From Pseudovibrio exalbescens DSM 16456 (GTDB lineage: Bacteria; Pseudomonadota; Alphaproteobacteria; Rhizobiales; Stappiaceae), in NCBI RefSeq assembly GCF_000422785.1, contig NZ_AUGS01000016.1, forward strand, positions 1 to 64,000: DNA of 64,000 nt. The letters run 5' to 3'. The notes under the pieces were generated by a model. That model ran no database searches. It saw only the letters and a program-made list of their open reading frames with translations, and was not told the DNA's origin. Below are positions 1-7,967 of the stretch, one piece after another. The stretch's first letter is position 1, and every line of letters begins with the position of its first letter. A program made the position numbers and the translations under genes.

Positions 1-531
1 AAAAGCCTCAAACCCACCAAGACTACAACGCTAGCAAACCCACATCAACTGTCATTGACAGGGCGCAAACTCGTATCATCTCAGTGAGAAGATTTAGAGC
101 GAACCGTGCCGTCGCCGGCAGCGCCGTCGCTCTCGATGGAGCGGGTTATAGCCCCACAATCTTCAATCCGTCAACTCGATTCTGCAAAATTATCACGACA
201 CAATCAAAAGACCCTGAGGATAAAACCAAACAAACCTGAAAAACCCAACGTAAAATCAAACCAAAACCGCTGTGAAAAGTCCAAGACACAAACCAGAAAT
301 GCCCAAAACCATACCGCGCCCCATCTGGATACCGGATCGGCGCTGCGCTTGTCCGGCATGACAGCCGAGGGGAAGAAGAACAGCCCCCAGGTCTCAGGGC
401 TGCGTCAAAAAGGAGACTGCGGAACCACAATCAAAATCACGCCTAGATATAGGGAGACCCAATGCTCCGCCCCCTCAGCCCAACCGGACAAGAGACGAAC
501 AAACGTCGCCCTTTCCCCGCGCCAGCTCGCT
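1..531. other. Non-coding or unassigned left edge
   Basis: Open frames exist on both strands here, but none has a convincing ribosome binding site, a recognisable domain or alphaproteobacterial protein composition. The stretch from about 200 to 320 is A/C-rich and low in complexity on the plus strand. No RNA gene or terminator was recognised. It may be the 3' flank of the minus-strand Sel1 gene, or the end of a gene lying outside the window. Confidence 0.4.
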
Positions 532-813
532 TCATGCCGCGGGCGCATGATGTTGCAAGGCAAGCCACTCACGGGCCTGACGCTGAGCCTCGGCCACTTC
601 CTGGGCACTCATCTGATCGGACAACTCCCGCCGATGATGAACAGCCTCCCGACACCCTTTGGCCGCGGCAATATTGAACCACTTGTGCGCCTCGATCAGA
701 TCCACGCCGCGCCCCCGTCCACATGCGGCCTCAAACCCGCGACGCATGTAACCTTCAGGTGCTTCCACGCCCTCCGAATAAACAAGATGCAATGCCCGTC
801 CGTTGAATGACAC
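532..813 (-). CDS. Short Sel1-like repeat protein
   Basis: This 93-residue protein carries one Sel1/TPR-like repeat, visible as GVDLIEAHKWFNIAAAKG followed by a charged helix (MSAQEVAEAQRQAREWL). Sel1 repeats form helical hairpins that mediate protein contacts, so a scaffold or adaptor role is likely but the partner is unknown. Translation starts at a GTG, chosen because a strong AGGAGG site lies about 8 bases upstream. There is no signal peptide, so it should be cytoplasmic. It is transcribed away from the DUF2147 pair, with an AT-rich shared upstream region (about 830-960). The family assignment is fairly secure; the function is not. Confidence 0.75.
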   Translation of the reverse strand: MSFNGRALHLVYSEGVEAPEGYMRRGFEAACGRGRGVDLIEAHKWFNIAAAKGCREAVHHRRELSDQMSAQEVAEAQRQAREWLALQHHAPAA

Positions 814-1072
814 AGGAAACCCTCCTATTCATATAAATTGCATGAATAGAACAATCACTTATAAAGCTAAAATCATTCCTAATACTTATAGTTATAAAAT
901 TACTTCTCAAATTATACTTACATTTTACATTGTAAATTTGAATTAGCGGGAAATCATAGCGCCTTTCAAACCTATCCATTGGATGCAATCACAAGGTTTC
1001 GTCTGGCCCCTGCGTCAATTCATCCGTAGGATTACGCAGTTGTCAGAGGATAGTTTATTGGGAGGACAATCC
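814..1072. promoter_or_regulatory. AT-rich divergent intergenic region
   Basis: Between the minus-strand Sel1 gene and the plus-strand DUF2147 gene, roughly 830-950 is markedly AT-rich compared with its surroundings. That is typical of divergent promoters. I cannot assign -35 and -10 boxes with confidence. Confidence 0.35.
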
Positions 1073-1489
1073 ATGAAAACCAAGTTACTTAACGCTGTCA
1101 TCGCACTGGCGTTGACGACCGCTGTCGCCAGCCCCGCTCTTGCGGCAGACGCCAAGGGAACATGGCAGCGAGAGAACGGCTCGGCCCGGATCAAGATCAG
1201 CAATTGCGGCAATGCCCTTTGCGGCAATCTGGTTTGGCTGAAAAACCCCCGAAAGGACACGGAGAACCCGGACCCAGCGCTGCGTACTCGCAACCTAGTA
1301 GGATCGCAAACAATCCTTGGCATGAAGCCATCGGGAACAGATAGCTGGAAAGGGAAAGTATATAACGCAGAGGACGGAAAGACCTATTCAGGTAAAATGC
1401 GCCTGATTTCCGCAAATGAACTCAAGCTTGAGGGATGCGTCCTTGGCGGACTTATATGTAAAGGGGAAACGTGGTCTCGTATAAAATAG
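1073..1489 (+). CDS. Secreted DUF2147 family protein (copy 1)
   Basis: The product is 138 residues with a clear Sec signal peptide (MKTKLLNAVIALALTTAVASPALA, cleaved at ALA-A) and a mature DUF2147 domain beginning KGTWQRENG. Conserved features include the CGNALCGNLVWL cysteine motif and the C-terminal EGCVLGGLICKGETW segment. DUF2147 proteins are small periplasmic beta-barrel-like proteins of unknown biochemical function. The start at 1073 is preferred over an upstream in-frame codon because GGAGG lies 8 bases before it and the signal peptide begins there. A paralogue follows directly, so this is a tandem duplication. Confidence 0.85.
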   Translation: MKTKLLNAVIALALTTAVASPALAADAKGTWQRENGSARIKISNCGNALCGNLVWLKNPRKDTENPDPALRTRNLVGSQTILGMKPSGTDSWKGKVYNAEDGKTYSGKMRLISANELKLEGCVLGGLICKGETWSRIK

Positions 1490-1513
1490 GTTTACGTTAG
1501 GTTTAAAACAGTA

Positions 1514-1601
1514 TACGAAAAGCGGCTTGAAAGGCCCTCTTGAGCACGAGAGGGCCTAACGACAATAAAAATGGTGCTCGATGAAGAAACCGCTTTTCGT
1601 A
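1514..1601 (+). promoter_or_regulatory. Nested inverted repeats enclosing the second DUF2147 start
   Basis: A perfect 12-base inverted repeat (TACGAAAAGCGG at 1514-1525 and its complement at 1590-1601) encloses the internal hairpin 1532-1557 and the start codon at 1581. In an mRNA the outer stem would pair the first codons of the second gene with the upstream spacer. This could influence its translation; that role is inference. Confidence 0.45.
1532..1557 (+). terminator. Hairpin between the DUF2147 genes
   Basis: A perfect 9-base stem (AGGCCCTCT/AGAGGGCCT) with an 8-base loop lies 42 bases after the first DUF2147 stop. No run of T follows, so it may act as a weak terminator, an mRNA-stabilising hairpin or part of the larger nested structure rather than a classical intrinsic terminator. 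Confidence 0.55.
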
Positions 1602-2021
1602 ATGGCCGCTGCCACAGCAGTGTGCCTGCTCTCGCCGTCCCTCAGCGCATCCCAAATTGAAGGATCCTGGCTTACGGGAGACGGCGCTATTGTTCAAATC
1701 CGCCCTTGTAGTGATGGTCTTTGCGGCAAACTCGTGGACTTTCCCCCACCTGCCGGCGAAGTGAAGGAAAAGATCACCGACCGCTACAATGAAGACAAGT
1801 CAAAACGCAACCGCAAGGTCCTTGGCATCAATGTGCTGTGGAACATGGCACCCGTGGATGACACGACCTGGGCAGGGATGGTCTACGACCCCAAGCGCGG
1901 ACTTTCGGCCAAGGCAACTCTGGAACTCCAGAAAAACGGCAAGCTCACCCTCACCGGCTGCAAGAAAGTCGTCGTGGACATATGCATGTCCGAAGACTGG
2001 GTGAGATCTGCCAGCCGCTAG
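1581..2021 (+). CDS. Secreted DUF2147 family protein (copy 2)
   Basis: This 146-residue paralogue of the preceding gene has its own signal peptide (MKKPLFVMAAATAVCLLSPSLSAS) and the same landmarks: EGSWLTGDGAIVQI, PCSDGLCGKLVDF and a C-terminal CKKVVVDICMSEDWVR. The two copies differ widely outside these motifs, which suggests an old duplication. Its function is unknown; periplasmic location follows from the signal peptide. The start codon lies inside the long inverted repeat described for 1514-1601. Confidence 0.85.
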   Translation: MKKPLFVMAAATAVCLLSPSLSASQIEGSWLTGDGAIVQIRPCSDGLCGKLVDFPPPAGEVKEKITDRYNEDKSKRNRKVLGINVLWNMAPVDDTTWAGMVYDPKRGLSAKATLELQKNGKLTLTGCKKVVVDICMSEDWVRSASR

Positions 2022-2083
2022 CAGAACGGGCTCAATCGGGCAACGCCGCCCAAACGGCGCTGAACCTGAATGGCCTGCCCGAT

Positions 2084-2545
2084 CTACAGCATGAACTTGA
2101 AACCAAGGTGGGTCTGCTCAAATCCCTGCCTCTGGTAGAACCGGTGGGCGTCTTCCCGCTGGGCATTGCTGGTCAGTTGCAAGAGGCAACAGCCCTTTTC
2201 TCTGGCCAGTTTCTTTGCATGGGCCACCAGCGCAGCCCCCAACCCCTGGCCACGCTGGTCGGCGCGCGTATGCATGCTTTCAATCGACGCACGCGGGCGG
2301 CCCTGAAACGCAAGACCTTTTTCAATGGTCAACTGGTAGGTAGCAAGAACCTGCCCGTCCGCATCCACTGCCACGTAGATGTCCACTTCGGGCGCGTCAA
2401 GAATCGCTTTAAAGGCGTCTTGATAGGGGGCGAGATCCTGACCTTCCAGAGCTGCCCGCGCCCCAACGGCTCCGGCATTCATGATCGCCACGATCTGTCC
2501 CAAGTCACGTGAGCGCGCGGCGCGAATATCAACATGGGAAGCCAC
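2084..2545 (-). CDS. GNAT family N-acetyltransferase
   Basis: This 153-residue protein has the GNAT fold. It starts VDIRAARSRDLGQIVAIMNAG, has the acetyl-CoA binding signature RADQRGQGLGAALVAHA around residues 94-110 and ends with the AHRFYQRQGFEQTHLGFK region. The length and N-terminus resemble phosphinothricin-acetyltransferase-like enzymes, which acetylate small amines, but the substrate cannot be read from sequence. It is convergent with the DUF2147 pair. It lies 24 bases downstream of the glycosyltransferase gene on the same strand and may be co-transcribed with it. Confidence 0.85.
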   Translation of the reverse strand: MASHVDIRAARSRDLGQIVAIMNAGAVGARAALEGQDLAPYQDAFKAILDAPEVDIYVAVDADGQVLATYQLTIEKGLAFQGRPRASIESMHTRADQRGQGLGAALVAHAKKLAREKGCCLLQLTSNAQREDAHRFYQRQGFEQTHLGFKFML

Positions 2546-2569
2546 GCTGTCCCCTTTTCCCGCAAGAAC

Positions 2570-4183
2570 CTACTGACAGACTGCGGCTGAAGACCGCAAC
2601 CGAACCACCCCCCAATAGCTGGTTCGATAGCCGTCCTCAAGCCAAAGGTGAGGCCAGTTCACGGAGATCATCTCACCGTCAAGAATATCTCCATCCGCCA
2701 AAGTATGGCGCTGAGCGAAGGGGGTTTCCTGCCAAACGGCCGAAAACGAGACCTCAGGTTTTTTCGCTTCCCATACAACAAAGCAAGCGGCGCGTGGCTG
2801 GGAAGAAGGACGAAAGCTGGCGATAACGTGGCGCGCTGACGGAATGAAGGCACGCAGGTTTCCCCCTGTGTAACTGTCCAATGAGACAATCGTGGCCTCT
2901 TTAATGGTCCCGTCCCAGGCTTTCAAGCGCTCCGCGAGACGGTCAAACGGCTTGGCCTGACGGCATTTGGAGCCACACAGCAGCTCATCGGGCGTGAAAA
3001 AGCCCGGCAAACGCACAACCACGACGACACCAGCCAGCACGATGATAAGCCGAAGGAACCAACGCAGCCGGGCGAGGCCCAGACCGACTTGCCCAGCCAC
3101 GGCAAAACACCACAACGGCAACAGCATCAAAATGGGGTGCATGTGGCGCTCCTTGATGTACGTCGCGCCAGTGACAACAATTGCCGTGGCGGTTAGCGCA
3201 ACAAGCACGCCCATATAGCGCCCGAGAAAGCGCGCAACCTCACCATTGGACTGCGCAGGCTCTTCAATTGCAGCCATGCTCCGCTGCGCGCGCCACAGGT
3301 CTGCCCCGAAAAATAACAGGAACAGGGCCAGGAAAGGCATGGAAAAGCCGACCAGACTCTTGGCAAGACGAAACTCGCCGCTCAGCACCTTTTCCCAATG
3401 GGGCACTTGCGTCTCCACCACCATGACATCGAGAGAACTGGACACAAGCGATTGGCCTCGTTCCAGAAACCAGACCAGATAAGGCAAGTAGAGCACAAGA
3501 GCGAACCCACAGGCGAGCAAGAGAGGGACCGGACGCAAACGCACACGCCAATAGGGCAAGGTGACTGCTGCGCAAAGCAGACCAACGGGAACCAGATAAA
3601 AGGAGTGCTTGGCCAGCGCCCCAACCCCGAGGAACAGCCCCAGACCCAGCACATCAAACCAGCGACCATGGAGCGCCACCCGAAGGAAGAAGAACAGTGT
3701 GCCGCTAACCCCAGCCATGAGCACAACCGTGTGAGTGACCCCCTCATGCAGGTTGAAGCCGATTTGATAAAGCAGCGTAAGGGAGAAAACCGCGATCGCC
3801 GCCAACTTGCGGTCTGTCATGGCAAGCCGGGCGATGCCATAAAGAAATACGCCCGATAAGGCAACGAGCGTGTACTTGAGGCTTTGGAAACTCCAGATGG
3901 AGGGTCCAACCACTTGCTGGACGCTGTAGAGCAGCCACTCATAAAGCGGTGGCTGGCGCATCATGTAGCCAGCGCGCAACTCCTGGACCAGCACACTCTC
4001 GCTCATGTCGTCCGTGCCAAGAATGGGCGAGGCAAACCCACGATACAGCAGGTTGAACAGGCAATAACCTAGAATAATCAGGGTGACGGCGCGTGGAGCA
4101 CACCACCACATTGTCGGGGACTGCGCCCCGGTGGGTTGAGAATTCTGACTATGCAGCATCCAAGCCATCAGCAACACATTCAC
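2570..4183 (-). CDS. PMT/ArnT-like membrane glycosyltransferase (GT39-type)
   Basis: This 537-residue integral membrane protein has about ten hydrophobic segments. The N-terminal signature DDMSESVLVQELRAGYMMRQPPLYEWLLY corresponds to the catalytic first periplasmic loop of PMT_2/ArnT-type enzymes. These transfer sugars from polyprenyl-phosphate donors to lipid, glycan or protein acceptors on the periplasmic face. The C-terminal 130 residues form a soluble domain. The start is uncertain because several ATG codons are clustered and no good ribosome binding site is seen. It sits just downstream of opgH on the same strand, suggesting a role in envelope glycan modification, but the acceptor is unknown. 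Confidence 0.8.
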   Translation of the reverse strand: MNVLLMAWMLHSQNSQPTGAQSPTMWWCAPRAVTLIILGYCLFNLLYRGFASPILGTDDMSESVLVQELRAGYMMRQPPLYEWLLYSVQQVVGPSIWSFQSLKYTLVALSGVFLYGIARLAMTDRKLAAIAVFSLTLLYQIGFNLHEGVTHTVVLMAGVSGTLFFFLRVALHGRWFDVLGLGLFLGVGALAKHSFYLVPVGLLCAAVTLPYWRVRLRPVPLLLACGFALVLYLPYLVWFLERGQSLVSSSLDVMVVETQVPHWEKVLSGEFRLAKSLVGFSMPFLALFLLFFGADLWRAQRSMAAIEEPAQSNGEVARFLGRYMGVLVALTATAIVVTGATYIKERHMHPILMLLPLWCFAVAGQVGLGLARLRWFLRLIIVLAGVVVVVRLPGFFTPDELLCGSKCRQAKPFDRLAERLKAWDGTIKEATIVSLDSYTGGNLRAFIPSARHVIASFRPSSQPRAACFVVWEAKKPEVSFSAVWQETPFAQRHTLADGDILDGEMISVNWPHLWLEDGYRTSYWGVVRLRSSAAVCQ

Positions 4184-4262
4184 GAAGAATCTGATTACCT
4201 TGAGCTTATTGCAGCATGACTATCTCATCCACCAGCAATTGCAGTCCCCTACCATTTAAGGG

Positions 4263-5978
4263 CTAGACGTCGGCAATCCTGCGCAACTCTCCACCCAGCA
4301 CCTGATTGGTGTTGGCAATCAGTCCCAAGCGAGCCGCACCACGCGCAGTCACGGGCTTTGCCGTGATCCAGACCAGAACCGGTGCGAGCAACACCGGCAA
4401 TGCAACGGGCAGCGACCAGAAAAACATCAGGGGAGAGAGATACCAGGTCATGGCCATTCCAAGGGCGGCTACCACCGACATCCAGAAAGTGGCCCGCGTA
4501 CACTCACTCAACCGCAACGCCTCGTGGTCGCGATGGGCCGTCGTCCAGCCGCTGTCCCGGCCCATCAGGATTTCCATGATCCCCCGGCTTTGGAACATCA
4601 TCAGGATTGGCGCAAGGAAGATCGCAGAGACCGCTTCCACCGCATATCCGAGGAGAACCCGCAGGTTGCCCAGGATTCCGTTCTGATAGCCTGCCAGACC
4701 GGCAAGGGCGACCAGCAGCTTCGGAAGGAACAACAAGCCTATGATCAGCCCCAGAAGGAGAGAGAGCTGAAAGTCACCCAGCGCCAGAAACACCCGCATG
4801 GTGCGTTCATAAACGGAAGTGGTTCCCGCCGATATCAGACTCAACACAAGAAAGGAGAACCAGAGCGCCGAGGCCGAATAGGCAATGATGCCCAAACCGA
4901 TATTCATTCGGCTCCAGAACGGAAGACCGCGCGCCAGCAAGACACGACCATGCTGAAGATTGCCTTGGCACCAGCGCCGATCCCGCGCGGCAAAGCCGAG
5001 CAGATGAGCCGGGACTTCTTCATAGGACCCTTCAAGATCCGGATCACAACGAACAGTCCACCCACGGCGAGCCAACAAGGCTCCCTCCACCGTGTCATGG
5101 CTCATGATATGCCCGGCAAGCGGCCCTTCACCGGGAAGAACCGGCAACCCACAGGATTGGGCAAAGGCGCGGGTACGGACGATGGCATTGTGCCCCCAGA
5201 ACGGCCCGCATCGTCCCTGCAACAAGGCCAGTCCACGGGCAAAGGTGCGCCCATAGAGCCCGGTCGCAAAAGCGATGATGCGCGCAAAAACGGTCTCGGC
5301 CCCGATCACCACCGGCAGTGTTTGCAGTAGTCCCAGCTTGGGATCACGGGCCACGGCCTTGACCATCCGCATCATGCACCGGGCAGTCATCAAACTGTCC
5401 GCATCCAGAATGATCATGGCTTCGTAGGCGCCACCAGAGCGGGTGACAAATTCCTTGATGTTACCGGCCTTGCGCCCCTCGTTGGAGGTGCGATTACGGT
5501 AGTAGATCGGCAGGCCCGGATCGCGAGCCACCTCACGATAACAGGCCTTTTCTACCTCCACCCGATCCGCATCACGCGTGTCCGACAAGACATGAAAATC
5601 AAACCCGGAAACACAGCCGGCGGCCATCAGGTCATCGCGCATGATACGCAGGCGGGCAAACACCTCGCCTGCGTTTTCGTTGTAGATGGGGATGACGATT
5701 GCCGTGGCAAATGATGGCATCGGCTCACTGTCCAGATCGCCCAAGGCATCCTGCGCGGGACGCCACAACAAACCCAGCAGCGCCGTAAGCGCTCCCCAGC
5801 CAAGCCAGAATACGCTGAAACCGATGAGCATCGTGCGCGCCCAATCCACCCAGGACACGGGCACCGGCTGCAGGCTCAGATAAAACAGCCAACCGGCACT
5901 CACCCCAAGGGCCAGGGCCCCCGTTGCCACAAACAGACGGGGGACCATTGCCGCAGCTTCAAGAGGATCGCGCCGCAT
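4263..5978 (-). CDS. opgH: Glucans biosynthesis glucosyltransferase OpgH/MdoH
   Basis: OpgH is the inner-membrane GT2 processive glucosyltransferase that builds the beta-glucan backbone of osmoregulated periplasmic glucans from UDP-glucose. Visible motifs are IVIPIYNEN, the LDADS metal-binding motif, a HDTVEGALLARRGW acceptor segment and the RRWCQGNL (QxxRW-like) motif, flanked by several membrane helices. At 571 residues it is much shorter than the enterobacterial protein (about 850), lacking most of the N-terminal cytoplasmic extension and the C-terminal tail. Its ATG overlaps the stop of a 67-codon ORF (TGATG), which implies translational coupling. The Tat-exported partner opgG lies immediately upstream. 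Confidence 0.92.
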   Translation of the reverse strand: MRRDPLEAAAMVPRLFVATGALALGVSAGWLFYLSLQPVPVSWVDWARTMLIGFSVFWLGWGALTALLGLLWRPAQDALGDLDSEPMPSFATAIVIPIYNENAGEVFARLRIMRDDLMAAGCVSGFDFHVLSDTRDADRVEVEKACYREVARDPGLPIYYRNRTSNEGRKAGNIKEFVTRSGGAYEAMIILDADSLMTARCMMRMVKAVARDPKLGLLQTLPVVIGAETVFARIIAFATGLYGRTFARGLALLQGRCGPFWGHNAIVRTRAFAQSCGLPVLPGEGPLAGHIMSHDTVEGALLARRGWTVRCDPDLEGSYEEVPAHLLGFAARDRRWCQGNLQHGRVLLARGLPFWSRMNIGLGIIAYSASALWFSFLVLSLISAGTTSVYERTMRVFLALGDFQLSLLLGLIIGLLFLPKLLVALAGLAGYQNGILGNLRVLLGYAVEAVSAIFLAPILMMFQSRGIMEILMGRDSGWTTAHRDHEALRLSECTRATFWMSVVAALGMAMTWYLSPLMFFWSLPVALPVLLAPVLVWITAKPVTARGAARLGLIANTNQVLGGELRRIADV

Positions 5979-6181
5979 CAGGCAGGATCCTTCTGGCGGT
6001 TCATGCCGGGCACAAGCCGGGACAGAACGCCAAGCAACTCAGGCACGCCAAACCGGATCGGAGACAAATCCTGCACCGGCATGGACAAGGGCGCATTAGG
6101 GCCCGTAACGGGATCAATCATCATCCCGTGTTCTGTGTGATCGTCGCGAAGATGGGTTGCTTGCATCATAACCGCTCCCAT
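5978..6181 (-). CDS. Small ORF coupling opgG to opgH (possible OpgH N-terminal piece)
   Basis: A 67-codon frame starts 16 bases inside the end of opgG and ends in TGATG overlapping the opgH start, so it is fitted exactly between the two genes. The peptide has no signal or membrane segment and contains a proline-rich PNAPLSMPVQDLSP stretch. I suspect, from memory of the family, that such a stretch resembles N-terminal regions of longer alphaproteobacterial OpgH proteins. It may be a genuine small protein, or the N-terminus of OpgH separated by a frame change. The tight overlaps on both sides argue that it is translated. Confidence 0.5.
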   Translation of the reverse strand: MGAVMMQATHLRDDHTEHGMMIDPVTGPNAPLSMPVQDLSPIRFGVPELLGVLSRLVPGMNRQKDPA

Positions 6182-7734
6182 TGATAAGCGAAGGTTTCAG
6201 ACAAAACGATCTCATCAGCGCTCAAGTGAAGCGCAATCTCTACCGGTCCTTCCTGTGTCCGGCGCAGATCAGCGGTGACGCGCAAACGCCCCGTATCCAC
6301 GACTGGCTCGATCAGGACATGCTCGACCACGCCACCCTTGACGTTGAGCTCGGGGGAAATGTCGCCAGCAGACGGCAAGTCGTTGCCTTCGAACTCGACA
6401 ACGAACTTGCGACGGAGTGGGTCACGATCCGATGCAGAATGCCCGGCTGTGCCCATACGGGCACTGTAGACACGGGCCGTCTTGCTCGCATCTTGCGGCA
6501 AATCTCCCCAAGACAGGCGATAGGCCAACTCCAGCCGGTCTCCCACCGTAACAGGATCTTTGGGTTGCCAGAAGGCCACGGTGTTGTCGTTGACCTCCTT
6601 GTCAGAAGGCAACTCCACCAACACCACGGACCCTTCGCCCCAATCGCCCTTCGGCTCCACATAAGCACTGGGTCGAAGCTCGTATCGAGCCTCCAGATCC
6701 TGATAGTTTTCAAAGCGCCGGTCACGCTGCATCAGGCCAAAGCCCTGCGGTGTCTTCATGGAGAAGAACGAACTCTGGATCTTTCGGGGATTGGCCAATG
6801 GGCGCCAGATCTGCTCACCATGAGAGGCGTGGATGAACAGGCCATCACTGTCGTGCACTTCAGGCCGATAGTCATCAAAGCCAGCGCTGTCTCCCTCACC
6901 ATACAGATACATGCTGGTAAGAGGTGCCACTCCGCAGCGATCCATCGTGCGGGTAACAAAAAGATGCGCCCGCACATCCATCACCGTTGCTTCGCCCGGG
7001 GTGATCAAAAACTCATAGGCCCCCACAACACTGGCACTTTCAAGCTCAGCATAGACGGCAAAGGGCGCCCCTTGTTCCTCGGGTGGCCTGACATAAAACG
7101 TCGTAAAGCGTGGAAACTCTTCCGCACCATCGGTGATGGTGTTCACCGCAAGGCCACGTGCGGACAAACCGTATCGGCTGCCCTTCCCCAGAGCCCGGAA
7201 ATAGCTGGCACCCAAAAAGGAAACCAACTCGTCCTTGTAGTCTTTGGCGTTCAAGGGATAGTGCAGTCTAAACCCCGCAGGTCCGGGCAACCGCCCCTCC
7301 TCCTCGGGATGAGCAGGTACCCTTGCACCGTAAATGAAGTCTTCCTCGGAGAAAGTGAGGGCCTTCAAGCCATCCTCGGCAATCTCGAAAATGCGCAAGG
7401 GTTCGTTGAACAGCCAGCCGGGATGAAACGCCTGCAGCTCGTAGGAATGGTCAGCGTCGGCCCACAAGGCCCGCTCCGGATCAAAACGAATGGCCCGATG
7501 TTGGTCATAATCCAGTTGGGTCAACCATTCGGGAATTGGCGGAATGCTTTTCGGAGCGCTCTGCCCCAATGCCTGCCGTCTCATCTTTTCTGTCAGCCAT
7601 TCAAAGCTGAAAGTGGACGGTGGCATGTTTTCCAAATCTATGGCATGGGCCACGCCTGCCCGCAACGGGCCAGCCCCAATGCCGAGAAGCACCGCAAGTC
7701 CGGTACCTCCCTTCAGGAAGTCACGTCGGTTCAT
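6166..7734 (-). CDS. opgG: Periplasmic glucan biosynthesis protein OpgG (Tat-exported)
   Basis: The 522-residue product belongs to the MdoG/OpgG-OpgD family, periplasmic proteins needed with OpgH to make and branch osmoregulated glucans. Family landmarks are LVSFLGASYFRALG, YGLSARGLAVNT, GVAPLTSMYLYGE, HDSDGLFI, QGFGLMQRDRRF and a late GDWGEGSVVLVELP segment. The start at 7734 is chosen because it gives an intact twin-arginine signal (NRRDFLKGG then a hydrophobic stretch ending AHA), whereas an upstream in-frame start would bury it. The Tat signal is the feature of OpgD, but the body of the protein reads closer to OpgG. Confidence 0.9.
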   Translation of the reverse strand: MNRRDFLKGGTGLAVLLGIGAGPLRAGVAHAIDLENMPPSTFSFEWLTEKMRRQALGQSAPKSIPPIPEWLTQLDYDQHRAIRFDPERALWADADHSYELQAFHPGWLFNEPLRIFEIAEDGLKALTFSEEDFIYGARVPAHPEEEGRLPGPAGFRLHYPLNAKDYKDELVSFLGASYFRALGKGSRYGLSARGLAVNTITDGAEEFPRFTTFYVRPPEEQGAPFAVYAELESASVVGAYEFLITPGEATVMDVRAHLFVTRTMDRCGVAPLTSMYLYGEGDSAGFDDYRPEVHDSDGLFIHASHGEQIWRPLANPRKIQSSFFSMKTPQGFGLMQRDRRFENYQDLEARYELRPSAYVEPKGDWGEGSVVLVELPSDKEVNDNTVAFWQPKDPVTVGDRLELAYRLSWGDLPQDASKTARVYSARMGTAGHSASDRDPLRRKFVVEFEGNDLPSAGDISPELNVKGGVVEHVLIEPVVDTGRLRVTADLRRTQEGPVEIALHLSADEIVLSETFAYQWERL

Positions 7735-7909
7735 ATGCAAAAATATGTCCTTTTGCCCGATCTTCACCCAAAAAAACTGACTAGAACGGTGATTTGTACT
7801 CGTTGCAGCTTTCGCCTTTGGCGGGCAACGGCTCAAGCGACACACCTGCACCCAAGTGCTTGAACGCGCCATTGCCCCCAAGGCCGGTAGAATCGGAAAG
7901 GGTCACAAA

Positions 7910-7942
7910 AAAGGACCGCTTCCCATATGGAAGCAGTCCTAA
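7910..7942 (-). terminator. Intrinsic terminator of gatB
   Basis: On the minus strand an 11-base stem (7913-7923 with 7929-7939, one G-U pair) with a 5-base loop is followed by a run of six U. It lies about 30 bases after the gatB stop codon, a classical rho-independent terminator. Confidence 0.85.
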
Positions 7943-7967
7943 TTTTGAACTTGGAAGATTATTTGGC

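Noticed and set aside
106-810. Long plus-strand open frame of 234 codons
   Set aside because: Its second half is antisense to the Sel1 gene, the composition is unlike a real protein and no ribosome binding site supports it.
6181-7863. 560-codon plus-strand frame
   Set aside because: It lies wholly antisense to opgG and shows no family motif; the minus-strand gene has a Tat signal and clear OpgG motifs.
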